NCBI GenBank assembly: GCA_949316235.1
Contig: OX438747.1
Location: 26,602,618-26,666,617, forward strand
Source of the DNA: Oegoconia quadripuncta
Taxonomy: Eukaryota; Arthropoda; Insecta; Lepidoptera; Autostichidae
Reading direction: 5' to 3'
DNA length: 64,000 nucleotides
Position numbers and translations under genes: made by a program. Below the pieces are notes generated by a model. The model had not been told where the DNA came from, searched no databases, and was given only the letters and a program-made list of their open reading frames with translations. Shown here one piece after another: positions 21,868-32,491 of the stretch; within the stretch, counting starts at the first letter, position 1; each line of letters opens with the position of its first letter.

Positions 21868-22344
21868 CCGCAAGCGCGCGCGCCCCACTAGAGATGTTCC
21901 ACGCACTTCACTATAATCGATATATTAATAATTAAAAAAAAAAGTTTTTACAGACTACAAGTAAATAAATATGTAACTATCAAATTGAAGAATCAAAATT
22001 ATTGACAATGATTAGTAAAGTTATCTATGCCTAAGAAATATTATTTGTACATTGAATGAAACTATGTACTGTTGTACACGATAAGTATTACATGCTAGTA
22101 CCTACGCTTATTTTGATAACAATTTATGTATAAGTATAAGTGCCGATCTAATTTATGGGTAGGCAATGTCTTTGAGACTACATAATTTGTAAAGAGTTGG
22201 GTTGAAGGATGAACATCGAATGTATGGAAGTGTGTGAATGCTACTTGCTTCCTTGATTGTCACTTTTATTCCTTCGATCATTTAATAACATCAGGCAAGC
22301 GAATGGTATGGCAAGTTGTAAAGCTTATATAAATTGTAAGTTTT

Positions 22345-22590
22345 TTAATTTATGCATAACGGCATAGATAAGTACTTGACCTCAATCCCACTTGATGTTA
22401 AACGAAGATGAGGTCGAAGGTGGAAGCGTACTGACCTAAACCCCAACATATTTGGGGGACTGGCTATCTTATCTCTGACAACCGGAACACAACAATGCTA
22501 ACATTGTTGCTTAGCGGCAGATTTAGATCAGATGGTGGTAGCTAGCCATGCGGACATTTAAAATGCACTACCACCAACCATTACATATTA
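22345..22590 (-). repeat. tRNA-related SINE copy (reverse)
   Basis: Matches the SINE at 46501-46826: CATAACGGCATAGA near its tail, GATGAGGTCGAAGGTGGAAG in the middle and GCGGACATTTAAAATGC near the head. The tRNA-like promoter head is missing here. Confidence 0.6.
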
Positions 22591-22599
22591 CAAACAGAG

Positions 22600-24544
22600 A
22601 AATACAAACTCTAGAGTAATACTTTCCCTTCTGTATTCGATTGTATAAACTTAAATCTAATAAACTAAAAAAAATTCGACACTGGTTTGGGTGTTGAAGA
22701 ACTGATTACTGACATTTTTAGAAGCCATGTAGATCATAACTCAGTATCATAGAATATATAATAATCGATTTGTTATAAAAATATTATATACTTGACATAT
22801 AATAAATAGGACAGAATAACGTCAGACATAGTGAGGATCATTCATCAATCTGAATACATGATATTTAGGATTTGTTTTCACGAGTATGACACTTTTTAAA
22901 TTTTATAAATCCATCACGAAATTACGGAGATATTAATTATTGTGTGTGGTGGTGCAAACCAATATGCAAGTTCGTAGATCAGTTTCTACCTGGAAGTAAA
23001 TTATGCAACTAAATTAAAAAAAATTGTTTCTAAAAACAAGTTTTTATTTATTTATTTATTTAACACTTTATTGCATACACAGAAAACAATTACAGTGATA
23101 CTTAAGAGTAAGATATACAAAAGGCGAGCTTATCCCTAAAAGAGATATTAGTTTTATATTACTTAAATGTTACTTTAAAGTTAATCGGTGGGTTAAGCAT
23201 CAAACTGTCTAGTAGTAAGTTTTTGAATACGGCTTTGTATGATCAGGGCAGATCTTGTTCCTCCAAGGGGCAGAACATCTACTCTACTCATTCAACATAC
23301 ATTCATAATATATTAGGTAGTCATAATTATAATTTTGTTTGTGTTTGGCTTTGTGTAGCAGAGTTAAAAATGAGAAATAGAATTTCTTTAAAATGTTAAT
23401 TTTCGTTACCTACGTCAAATTTTCTGCACATAATAAAAAAACAACGAAAAAACCATATTCTTGATAAGAACTGCGACCAGTAAAATGACGAGAAACATGG
23501 TAAATATGTTAATATTGTACTTGAAAACAATATGTCGAAATGGTTTTCACAACAGTACGAAGTACCTACTTTTGTTTGTAAGGTGTGTTCTCTCGTCACT
23601 TCATCATTGTACACCACGTTTTTTTCTGATTTTATTGTCATTTGGAACACGAAAGAAATGTTTATTAGATGTAACCACTACTATTTGTACAACATGATAC
23701 GATACAATATAAACGCGACACTTCGCTAATACAGACTAAGCCTCGCAAGTCCCGTACAGATACCTACTCCTGCGTCTGCGTCTCGTGCCGGAACGTCATA
23801 AACGATCGCACTTCACAGCGCGTGTTTTTTGAAACTCTTCTGCTAAAGCCACTGTAATTTCTATATTATTTGTTCGATTATGATTTTTTTTCAGTCATGT
23901 TAATAGTTTTTCATATGGAAAAATCTGTATTCTTAACAAATAAAAATTAACGATCCTCATTGTATGCTCGGAAACCTTACACTATCCTGCCTGTTCAATC
24001 TAACATATGATCCGAATTTTATAATTCCCTTGCTTTTGTAGAGCAGTATACGTAGTATATGAGTATGTGGACCCACCTGATAGCACTAGGCACTTTCGAA
24101 CTGGCCTTTCATTGTGAGTATTTACAGTACATTTTGTGTGGCAGATATTTCCGATCTCAGTAATAAGGAGACGACATAATATTAGACAGAAAGCTTTTCA
24201 AAATATGTGCCACTTAGTTCATAATAGATGCACCTAGCATCTATTTTTCCAGATTAAAAATTCAGATAAGTGAAAAAGCGATATACATAGTACTTTCGTT
24301 GTGGTTTACGGTGGATAGTGTTACTATCGAATTACAGCTTTTTAGCAAGTTCTCTGTCGATTGTATATCACAACATACTTTTCTCTTCTGAAATCGATTA
24401 TTAAACTTCGCAATGTCACATCCCTTTATTTGCCATGCAATGTGATTGGTCAACGACAAATTCGGACAATGCACGTGGAGCCGGATCGTCAAGAAATACT
24501 GTCTTGTAATAAACGAATCGCTATAGGACCAAGACATTGTTTAC
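22600..24544. other. Interior of the TA-flanked element without a recognised gene
   Basis: Short open frames on both strands near 23396-23729 have no recognisable domain. A reverse-oriented LINE 3' tail (T-rich start, GGCGAGCTTATCCC) lies at about 23036-23230. Nothing else was recognised. Confidence 0.45.
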
Positions 24545-25156
24545 TTGGGTAAAAAAACGCATGGTTTCAAAAGCTCTTTACTCAAGGAATAAGTACTTCT
24601 TAATACAAGAAACTAATTTACTTGAATTAAGAAATTTTGGAATGTAAAAGTTTTTAATATGAAGAAATGCATAACTCCTTAAGTCAAGAAATTCATTTAC
24701 TTAGATAAAGAAAGTTTGTGATTTTGTACTGAGAGTTCTTGACGTTCAAACAAAGATATTTTAAATCTCAGCTTAAAATTATAACATATCCATCTAAAGA
24801 AAAAAAGCTCAACTTGAACGAATGTTCTCTTGAAACCAGTTTGTAAATTAATTTCATCCAAGATTTGTATTACTTAAACCAAATATTTTTTAAAATTTCT
24901 TGAAGAAAATATTGTTTAAAACAGAAATAACATTATTTACTAAAACAGAGACCTCAAAAATGTCTTCTATTAAGAATATTCTCTTGAAACAACGTATTTT
25001 GGCAGATTCTAAACAAGAAAACGGAAACGTTTAATTGAAGAACGTTATTTTAATCGAGCAAAATAAAGTCTTAAAGCTAGACATTATGTATTTAAATATT
25101 CAAAAGAATAAAATGTCTTGGACCAAAGACACATCCAAATCTTTTTTTTCCGTGTA

Positions 25157-25333
25157 TCAGTGTACGGAATGGGGACGCCGTCATAAAAAACCTGGGGCAA
25201 CTGACTTAGGTTGAGCTGATTCCTCAAACGACTACTACCTATGATAATCACTTGCGACTTTATTGGATTTACCGCAAGTCCAAATTCGCGCGCCCAGTTC
25301 CCAATTACGGCAAGATCAGCATTAACCACGTGG
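25157..25333 (-). pseudogene. LINE B ORF2 reverse transcriptase fragment
   Basis: Reverse-strand frame with A-D-L-A-V-I-G-N-W-A, then L-A-V-N-P-I-K-S-Q-V-I-I-I-G and V-P-I-P-Y-T-D-T, the reverse transcriptase segment just before the part at 18301. Its frame continues there after removal of the DNA element. Confidence 0.78.
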
Positions 25334-25550
25334 CTTTTAAAGTTTAAGTGCGTATCAAATGTTATTCCCAGTATGTAATGTAAAGTTATTTGTTTCGTCT
25401 ATGTTCAGGGTGTTAGATATTAATGTTAGGTCAAGTTGCGGCTTTTGATATGCTTTAAATTGAATAATTTTAGTTTTTTTCTCATTTATATCTAGATTAT
25501 GTTCCGATAGCCAGTGTTTTGCAGTGTTGAACGTTTTTTTTGTTATTCTT
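25334..25550 (-). pseudogene. LINE A ORF2 reverse transcriptase fragment
   Basis: Reverse-strand frame with H-W-L-S-E-H-N-L-D-I-N, then E-K-K-T-K-I-I-Q-F-K. A one-base shift leads to L-G-I-T-F-D-T-H-L-N-F. It is the upstream neighbour of the piece at 17119-17392. Confidence 0.72.
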
Positions 25551-25737
25551 GAGAATGGTTTATTAATACGGACCCTAAAAGATGTTCGCAGGCCCATAGA
25601 TTTAACTACAAGATGGTTACGTTTTGTGAGATCCTCAGCGTAGGGCGTGTTGCTTCAAAACAGTTGAAATAATAAACAACTGCCTGACTGTTAGAACCTG
25701 ACCATATATTTATTATATCACAATCAAGGCGTTTAAG

Positions 25738-26055
25738 GCCCGTATTAATAAACCATTTTCAAGATTGAGAACAGTCTTTTGACCGGTCTCAACTCAAGTA
25801 AACGAGGTGATTAATAAACCTAACTTGAGACCTGAAAAGCGTGTGCTTACTCAAGCAGTACTCGCTTGAGAGGTGCGCCGAGTTTAACGAAACTCAAGAC
25901 CATCATTCATTCGCCGCTGAGGCGAATACTTGAAAAGTGATCTCAGCTGAGTAGACGTCAAGATTGGTTTATAAATTAGCCGTTTGAGATAGCGTCAACT
26001 TCTTAACGCATCTCGGGTTATACAGCCTCAAGATTTGTATGAGATTGGTTTATAG
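25738..26055 (+). repeat. MITE GGCCCGTATTAATAAACC, copy upstream of gene A exon 3
   Basis: Starts GGCCCGTATTAATAAACC. It contains the family words GTCTCAACTCAAGTAAACGA, GCCGCTGAGGCGAATACTTG and GGTTTATAAATTAGCC, and ends truncated at GGTTTATAG. Closely similar to 43215-43553 in gene B. Confidence 0.72.
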
Positions 26056-26171
26056 GAAGTGTCCATACTGGATTATATTGTTTACATTGAGTCACGGAGG
26101 CGTTAGTGAACATCATGTGGCTGACCGATATAGTTGATGAATCAACTTATTAATTTATTATTCTATTTCAG

Positions 26172-28207
26172 GTACCTCTTTACACAAGAAACCCAAGTTT
26201 GTTGCGCCGATTGAAGTCGTGCATCAAGTGAAACCTACATTAGAAAGTACTGACAGTGAAGTACAAACAAATAATACACCAGCAGCAGATATCTCCGCCG
26301 CAGTCGTGGAGACATCGTTTCCCTCTGTTGAAGGTCAAACAGAAATTGATTTTAAAAAATGTTCGGAAACTCAGGCTTTAGTAAATAATGTCGCTGGATC
26401 ATTCAAATGTACAGTCTGTAATTATAAAGGTGGTCGTTATTCATTTGTATTGCTTTATCATTGCATTTCAGGTACCTCTTTACACAAGGAACCCAAGTTT
26501 GTTGCGCATATGGAAACTGTGCATCATGTGAAACCTAAATTAGAAAGTACTAAAAGTGAACTACAAGAATATAATACACCAGCCGTAGATATCGCCACTT
26601 CAGTAGTAGAGATATCGTTCTCTTCTGTTGAGGATAAAAAAGATTTTCAAATAAAAATTTGTCCAGAAACCGAGGCCTCAGTAGATACTAGAAATGATAA
26701 AAATAGAAATTATAAAAAGTCATCTAAATATTTTTGCAATGATTGTGGCGAGGGATTTAAAACGAAACTTGTTTTAATTAAGCACATAGCGCTTCATAAG
26801 AAATTGAAACGAGGAACATATTTCAATTGCAATCAATGTACATATAAGGGTGTTTCACGTGATTGTTTAGAAAAGCACAAGGAAAAAAAGCACGACGCAA
26901 TTTATACCGGTGATAAATCATTTACATGTACAATTTGTAATTATAAATGTAATTATAAATCGCGTTTGAAAGCGCACCTGATGACCCATACTGGTGAGAA
27001 ATCATATAGCTGTACAATTTGTGATTATAAATGTAATCTGAAAAGTAGGTTGAAACAACACTTCAAGACCCATACTGGTGAGAGACCGCATAGCTGTACG
27101 TATTGTGATTATAAATGTAGTGAGAAAGGTACACTCAGACGACATCTGTTGACCCATTCTGGTAAGAAACCATATGGCTGTACAGCTTGTAATCTTAGAT
27201 GTATTACGAAGAGTGCTTTGAATCAACACTTGTTGACCCATACTGGTGAGAATCCGTATAGCTGTACATATTGTGATTATAAATGTCGTGACAAAGGTAC
27301 ACTAAGACGACATCTGTTGACTCATACTGGTGAGAAACTGTACAGCTGTACACTTTGTGATTATAAATCTATACAGAACTGTAATTTGAAAAATCATTTG
27401 TTGACCCATACTGGTGAGAAACCTTATAGCTGTACAATTTGTAATTTTAGCTGTGTTACGAAAGGTAATTTGAAACAACACTTGTTGACACATACTGGTG
27501 AGAAACCTTATAGCTGTACAATTTGTAATTTTAGCTGTGTTACGAAAGGTAATTTGAAACAACACTTGTTGACACATACTGGTGAGAAGCCATATAGCTG
27601 TACAATTTGTAATTTTAGCTTTGTTACGAAAGGTAATTTGAAACAACACTTGTTGACCCATACTGGTGAGAAACCGTACAGCTGCACAGTTTGTAGTTAT
27701 AAATGTCGTCAGAAAAGTAGTTTAAAACAACACTTTTTCACCCATACTGGTGAAAAACCGCATAGCTGTACATATTGTGATTATAAATGTCGTGACAAAG
27801 GTACACTAAGACGACATCTGTTGACTCATACTGGTGAGAAACTGTACAGCTGTACACTTTGTGATTATAAATCTATACAGAACTGTAATTTGAAAAATCA
27901 TTTGTTGACCCATACTGGTGAGAAACCTTATAGCTGTACAATTTGTAATTTTAGCTGTGTTACGAAAGGTAATTTGAAACAACACTTGTTGACCCATACT
28001 GGTGAGAAACCTTTCAGCTGTCCAGAGTATGATTATAGTTGTGGTCTGAAAGCTGACCTGAGAAAACACTTAATGACCTATGCTAGTGAGAAACCATACA
28101 GCTGCACAGTTTGTAGTTATAAATGTCGTCAGAAAAGTAGTTTAAAACAACACTTTTTCACCCATACTGGTGAAAAACCGCATATTGTGATTGTAAATTT
28201 AGTGTGA
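26172..28207 (+). CDS. Zinc-finger gene A, exon 3 (17 C2H2 fingers, truncated end)
   Basis: The acceptor TTCTATTTCAG precedes GT, which completes a Gly codon with exon 2. 677 codons follow. An acidic linker contains H-Q-V-K-P-T-L-E-S. Two atypical fingers come first, then about 15 standard ones of the form C-x2-C-x12-H-x3-H joined by T-G-E-K-P. Finger 16 has Tyr for its second Cys and last His. Fingers 7-9 recur as 13-15 at a 504-bp spacing, and finger 12 recurs as 17. A second acceptor-like copy of the exon start lies inside at 26472, 300 bp downstream and in frame. The frame ends in H-I-V-I-V-N-L-V after a 10-bp deletion near 28184. The product should be a nuclear DNA-binding protein; its targets are unknown. 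Confidence 0.85.
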
Positions 28208-28368
28208 AACGTGCACTCAATCGACACCTGTTGAGGCATACTGGTGAGAAACCACATAGCTGCACATATTGTGATTATAAATGTAGTGTGATAGATACAC
28301 TGAGACGACACTTGTTGAGCCATAGTAACGAGAAACCTAAGTATAAGAAGAAACTTAATCAAACATAA
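28186..28368 (+). pseudogene. Out-of-frame tail of gene A: last fingers
   Basis: In another frame from the exon above, this stretch encodes [14 protein letters not shown], then a complete finger [13 protein letters not shown], and ends K-K-L-N-Q-T and a stop at 28368. Comparison with neighbouring fingers shows that CCGCATATTGTG lacks ten bases found in CCGCATAGCTGTACATATTG. The missing bases lie between two CATA words, which suggests slippage. Confidence 0.85.
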
Positions 28369-28965
28369 AAAAGTTCACAATCATACATGATGATGACAGT
28401 CGCTGTCAGTTAGCTATCTGGTGGTTAGTGCCGCCTACAAAGCTGAAAGCTGTTTTTTTAATAACAAATTTTAACACGAATCTCAAAATTAAAAATCCAG
28501 AAACCGGATGAGTTTATAAAGCTTAAAATTGTATAATACATATGGAATTCAAAAAAACAAAAACACGCTAGAGTTCCACTAATCCGCCACCTGGCTCCAT
28601 CATCAAATGAGCTCCAAGATACCAAAGTATAGTATTGCCATCCGAACTATATACATATACCAAGTTTCATTTCGATTCGACAATTAGAAGTAGTTTAAGA
28701 CCCATTAATAAACCTACATACAAGGTAACGGAAGAATTATTTTATACTTTTTGAACAAAGACTTACAGCTGTCTAGAATCCTTTGAGCATATAATTTGAA
28801 ATTACCCTTGCAGAGGTACCATTAGAGCCAATTGTTTCCGCTTAACTTTTGTCCTTCCTCACCGTAAGCCCCCCTCACCAGGACAAGGTTGTCCCCTTGG
28901 GAGGGTTATTACTTTATTTTATTATAATCTTTATTCTATTGTATACATTTAAATATTAAGATTCG
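28369..28965. other. Gene A 3' flank
   Basis: The first 90 bp are homologous to the sequence after the finger array of gene C (shared words GACAGTCGCT and AAAGCTGAAAG). AT-rich beyond that; no gene seen. Confidence 0.5.
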
Positions 28966-28973
28966 AGCATTTA

Positions 28974-29729
28974 CAGAGATGTACAAAATACCCTGTACAA
29001 AGTATCTGCAATACAAAATGCAAGATACTTTTAAATAAAGTATTTCAGATACCAGATACAAAATACTTTCGAGAATAGTATCTGAAATACTAAATACCAA
29101 ATACGTATCTTCAAGATACAAATACTTTTGTAAGAAAACAAGATTTTATTTTAATGAATTCTAAGTTTATTTTTCTTAATTGACATAACACGAGCATAAC
29201 ACGATAACATAACACACACGTTACATAACATAACACGATTTATTCGTAAATAACTTAATGTTATTTACGTATGTAAATAACTTAACATTAAGTTATTTAC
29301 GAATTATTCGTAAATAACTTAATGTAATGTAATATATACAAAAAGGCGGTCATCTTCTCAAATGAAATTACATTTCAGTTTTTTTTTTTTTAATTGTTTG
29401 GCTCGCACGACTTGTGCATTTGCCACATCTTGTATAGATACAGGCCAGTGCAGTGCAAAGAAAGAGTCGCCATCTACCAATGTGATGTTGGACTAATAAT
29501 GACATGCTCAATTTTACGCATTTATTTTATATATTTCTACTAATATATTACTAAAAGTATTTTATCAGAAAAAGTATTTATAAAATACTAAGATACCAAA
29601 CAAAATATATTTAAATACAAGATACAAAATGATTTTTTAAAAAGTATTTTAGATACAAAATGAAAATACGTATCTTGCATCTTGTATCTGTATTTCAGAT
29701 ACTTGTATCTTAGATAAGTCACACCTCTG
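28974..29729. mobile_element. hAT-type MITE with 8-bp target duplication
   Basis: AGCATTTA lies on both sides (28966-28973 and 29730-29737). The left end CAGAGATGT and inverted right end CAGAGGTGT are typical hAT termini. Both subterminal regions are packed with GATACAAAATAC and GTATCT words in opposite orientation. 756 bp, no transposase frame. Confidence 0.85.
29242..29304. repeat. Perfect 22-bp-arm palindrome inside the hAT MITE
   Basis: The arms at 29242-29263 and 29283-29304 are exact reverse complements (ATTCGTAAATAACTTAATGT and two further bases), separated by a 19-bp spacer. Confidence 0.85.
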
Positions 29730-29784
29730 AGCATTTACAATTTGAAAGTTATTGAACCTTTGGATTCTCTGTCTGCTACACTAA

Positions 29785-30992
29785 GGCCCGTATTAATAAA
29801 CCATTCATACTCGTTTATTTTTTCCATAGGCGTCTTCCGCGCACTTGGACATGTCCATTACATTACAATACAATATATATAATAATATACCTAATTAAAT
29901 GTAAAAGCGAAAGTACATTAATTATTAACAAATATCTGGATACAAATAAAAGGATTATAAAATAATTTAGAGTAATGTAGCTGCTGTAAAGAGGCATTGG
30001 TGTCGCTTCGGATGTACAACGAACTAACTAAATTTAAATTATATGTATCCTTTTCTAACCACTAATACATGAAAAGGACGACATATAATTATGTCCTGTC
30101 AAATTAAGTAAAAGGATCAAAGAAGCACTTCTTTATCAATATTAGGTGTACACCTAGCGACGTCACGATTAAAATACTATGGAGCGACTTGTTTTGACAG
30201 CTCTTAACTTAATTTGACAGGAGTTAATTTATAGTCGTCCCTTTCATGTTAATAGTGTTAGAAAAGGATGTATCTGCTTTAAATTTAGTTAGTTCGTTGT
30301 ACATCCGAATCGACACAATTGGTGTCGATTCGGATGTACAACGAACTAACTAACTTTAAATTATATGTATCCTTTTCTAACCACTAATACATGAAAAGGA
30401 CGACATATAATTAAGTCCTGTCAAATTAAGTAAAAGGATCAAAGAAGCACTTCTTTATCAATATTAGGTGTACACCTAGCGACGTCACGATTAAAATACT
30501 ATGGAGCGACTTGTTTTGACAGCTCTTAACTTAATTTGACAGGAGTTAATTTATAGTCGTCCCTTTCATGTTAATAGTGTTAGAAAAGGATGTATCTACT
30601 TTAAATTTAGTTAGTTCGTTGTACATCCGAATCGACACCATTGTCAGTCTGCATAATAAGTAGCTGCTGTAAATGGGCATTCTCAAGATTGAGAGCAGTC
30701 TTGTGACCGGTCTCAAGTAAACGTGTTGATTAATAAACCTAACTTGAGACCTAAAAGCACGTGCATACTCAAGCAGGACTCACTTGAAAGGTGCGCCGTA
30801 TTAATAAACGAAACTAAAGACTGTCATTCATTCGTCGCTGAGGCGAATACTTGAGAAGTGATCTCAGCTAAGTAGACCTCAAGATTGGTTTATAAATTAG
30901 CACGGAGCTTGAGTTAACGTCAACTGCTTAAGACGCATCTCGGTTGATACAGCCTCAAGACTTGTATTGAGATTGATTTATTAATACGGGCC
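29785..30992. repeat. MITE GGCCCGTATTAATAAACC, interrupted copy downstream of gene A
   Basis: The left end is at 29785 and the body resumes at about 30678 with ATTCTCAAGATTGAGAGC, ending TTAATACGGGCC at 30992. The insert (about 29806-30677) holds the MITE pair at 29999-30639 and an AT-rich flank. Confidence 0.65.
29999..30639. repeat. Tandem pair of GGTGTCG-type MITEs
   Basis: Two head-to-tail copies of about 319 bp (29999-30316 and 30321-30639), nearly identical. Each begins GGTGTCG, carries CGGATGTACAACGAACTAAC and ends with its inverse before CGACAC. They are separated by AATT. Confidence 0.85.
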
Positions 30993-31099
30993 TAAGAAAA
31001 CCTGTATAGGAGGGTCAAATTTTAAGACTGCAATTAATACCACATTAGTCAAATAAAACATTATGTACATAATACAAAGAGAGAAGAGGAGACAAAAAA

Positions 31100-31612
31100 G
31101 AAAAATGTTACTTTTAACAGTGCTCTCTGTTCACGTTCTAATTGCAATATGTACATGTGACTGCCCAAATGTGGGCCAGTAATAAACAAATTCACTATGT
31201 AACAGTTGTTTCCTTTAATACTTTCTAGAATCTAGGTACCCGCATAAGGAGTGAATTTTTTAAGTGGTCCTGAGGGCGGAGTGTGAGTTTTGTTTCGACC
31301 AAAGAGTATAGTAACTATTTACCGAGAAAGAGTGGTAACTCCCTGGTTAAATTTGCATGTATAGACAGTGCTGCTGCCAGCGATTGGTTGAGGAATTAAA
31401 TCTATCTATATATACCTACGTCACTGATTATATACGTAGAAACTGGGTTTAGAAATAGGTGTTGTTTATGAGGAATTTTTTATTTCACATAACTAATTTC
31501 TTTAAATTAGCTATGAAAAACAAGTATAACAAAAACAAACAACAAATTAACAAAAATCTGAACTTTTACAAAAACTTTCAAACGGAAATCGACGTTGACT
31601 GACAGCTCGACA
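31100..31612. repeat. Gene A distal 3' flank, duplicated near 60.8-61.8 kb
   Basis: 31143-31245 matches 60815-60910 (word ATGTGGGCCAG, then CAGTTGTTTCC). 31299-31612 matches 61488-61805 closely. After the P-type insertion the similarity resumes at 32500-32552. Confidence 0.75.
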
Positions 31613-32491
31613 CATGGACTTATTATTTAAACAGGACTGATAACTATCAAAAGAATCATTTAGGAAAATGATCACTATGTCAACGCAATAAGGTATTAAA
31701 TTGGATGCACCATACACAAAGGCAAATCCGAGCCGAGAGAGATAGAAATAACGGAGGCCGTGTGTCTCGTTCTTACATCTTGCCAGCAAAAAAAATGATT
31801 ATGATCAACAGTTTTGGCTACTCAAAAATTCCATTGAAACACTTATATTTTTATGTTATTTTGACAATTATAAATAAACAAATAACATTCGCATTAATTT
31901 CTTTTCATATATTCTTAAATCAAACAGAAAACATACATTTTTATTTCGATTTTGTTATTTTTATGGTAACCCTGAAAAGCATGTCATGTCATGGCGGTTC
32001 GGTGTGATTTTGAATTTTCTTTGTATTAAAAGTTTTTTAAAGTATTTGTTATATTATAACAAGTAAAAGGAGTAAAATGGTGAAAAAGTGTTGCGTTTAT
32101 ACTTGCCCAAGTGAACCCTATGGTGGTTGCAACATATCTTTCCACAGGTAAGCTAAAAATAATATTTTTGTAAATCAAAGAAGTAGGATGCCCATGAATT
32201 CTTGAAATGAGTCGAAATATGTGAAATATGTGTGATTGATTAGGGTCCTGACTGTTGTACTATTATTGCAGTTTCCCAAAAAATGAAGAAATGCGAAATA
32301 AATGGCTCACGCCGGCTAATGTCAAAACGCCAAAGTTTTTTGACAAATATTTTATTACAACATTTGTCCCAAGTAACAAATATATTGTGGTCACCCTGTT
32401 AGACAGAGACAAACGGCCTCTACGTTACACATCCTGCTCGGCTCGTTTTTCAGCGGCGAGTACTCAGTCCTGTTTAAATAATAAGTCCATG
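31613..32491 (+). mobile_element. P-element derivative with 28-bp inverted ends and 8-bp target duplication
   Basis: The left end (31613-31640) starts CATGGACTTATTATTTAAAC; the right end (32464-32491) is its exact reverse complement over 28 bp. GCTCGACA flanks both sides (31605-31612 and 32492-32499). The duplicated flank at 61798-61805 shows GCTCGACA once, with no insert. An 8-bp duplication, a CATG-type terminus and an internal THAP exon are hallmarks of the P superfamily. At 879 bp it is an internally deleted, non-autonomous copy. Confidence 0.9.

Larger units (their letters stand above)
18304..25154. mobile_element. 6.85-kb TA-flanked TIR element with a SAM-type gene (superfamily unassigned)
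   Basis: The left end CACGGTAAAAAAGGATTT and the inverted right end CACGGAAAAAAAAGATTT match at 16 of 18 positions. TA lies on both sides (18302-18303 and 25155-25156). Removing the element with one TA restores the LINE B frame exactly. Both ends (about 18304-19140 and 24545-25154) are rich in degenerate CTTAA/AAGAAA words. A five-exon gene on the minus strand (19851-21867) lies inside. No transposase was recognised, so it may be non-autonomous or may carry an unfamiliar one. Confidence 0.8.
17393..25333 (-). mobile_element. LINE B, reverse orientation, split by a 6.85-kb DNA element
   Basis: A second reverse-oriented LINE sits inside LINE A. Its coding pieces at complement(25333..25157) and complement(18301..17688) join as V-P-I-P-Y-T-D-T plus V-K-N-L-G-L-I-I-D once the TA-flanked element 18304-25154 is removed. 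Its 3' untranslated tail (17393-17687) has the words AGAGATAAGC and CACCTTTGTA in reverse. Similar tails occur near 19580-19700 and 23036-23230. The 5' end is truncated at 25333. Confidence 0.78.
15800..25550 (-). mobile_element. LINE A, reverse orientation, interrupted by nested elements
   Basis: Three reverse-strand coding pieces belong to one 5'-truncated LINE: complement of 25334-25550, 17119-17392 and 15918-16202. The protein reads across each junction once the insertions are removed: L-N-F-K-S-H-V joins E-K-L-K-S-K-L at one break, and T-L-P-S-I joins Y-V-L-E-T-A-M at the other. The sequence diverges from gene B intron 2 at about 15797 and 42592, marking the insertion point. It belongs to the same broad group as the Daphne-like LINE. 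Confidence 0.78.

Noticed and set aside
23396..23729. Overlapping small frames in the TA-flanked element as a second gene or transposase
   Set aside because: No recognisable domain, no splice-consistent extension found, and both strands are open by chance in AT-rich DNA.
29999..30639. Direct repeats as a possible CRISPR-like or LTR pair
   Set aside because: The two units abut with a 4-bp spacer, each has its own inverted ends, and no internal retrotransposon sequence exists. A MITE dimer explains them.
31547..31789. Short reverse frame shared with 61740-61928
   Set aside because: It lies in duplicated flank and is cut by the P-type insertion; no motif and no conservation beyond the DNA duplication itself.
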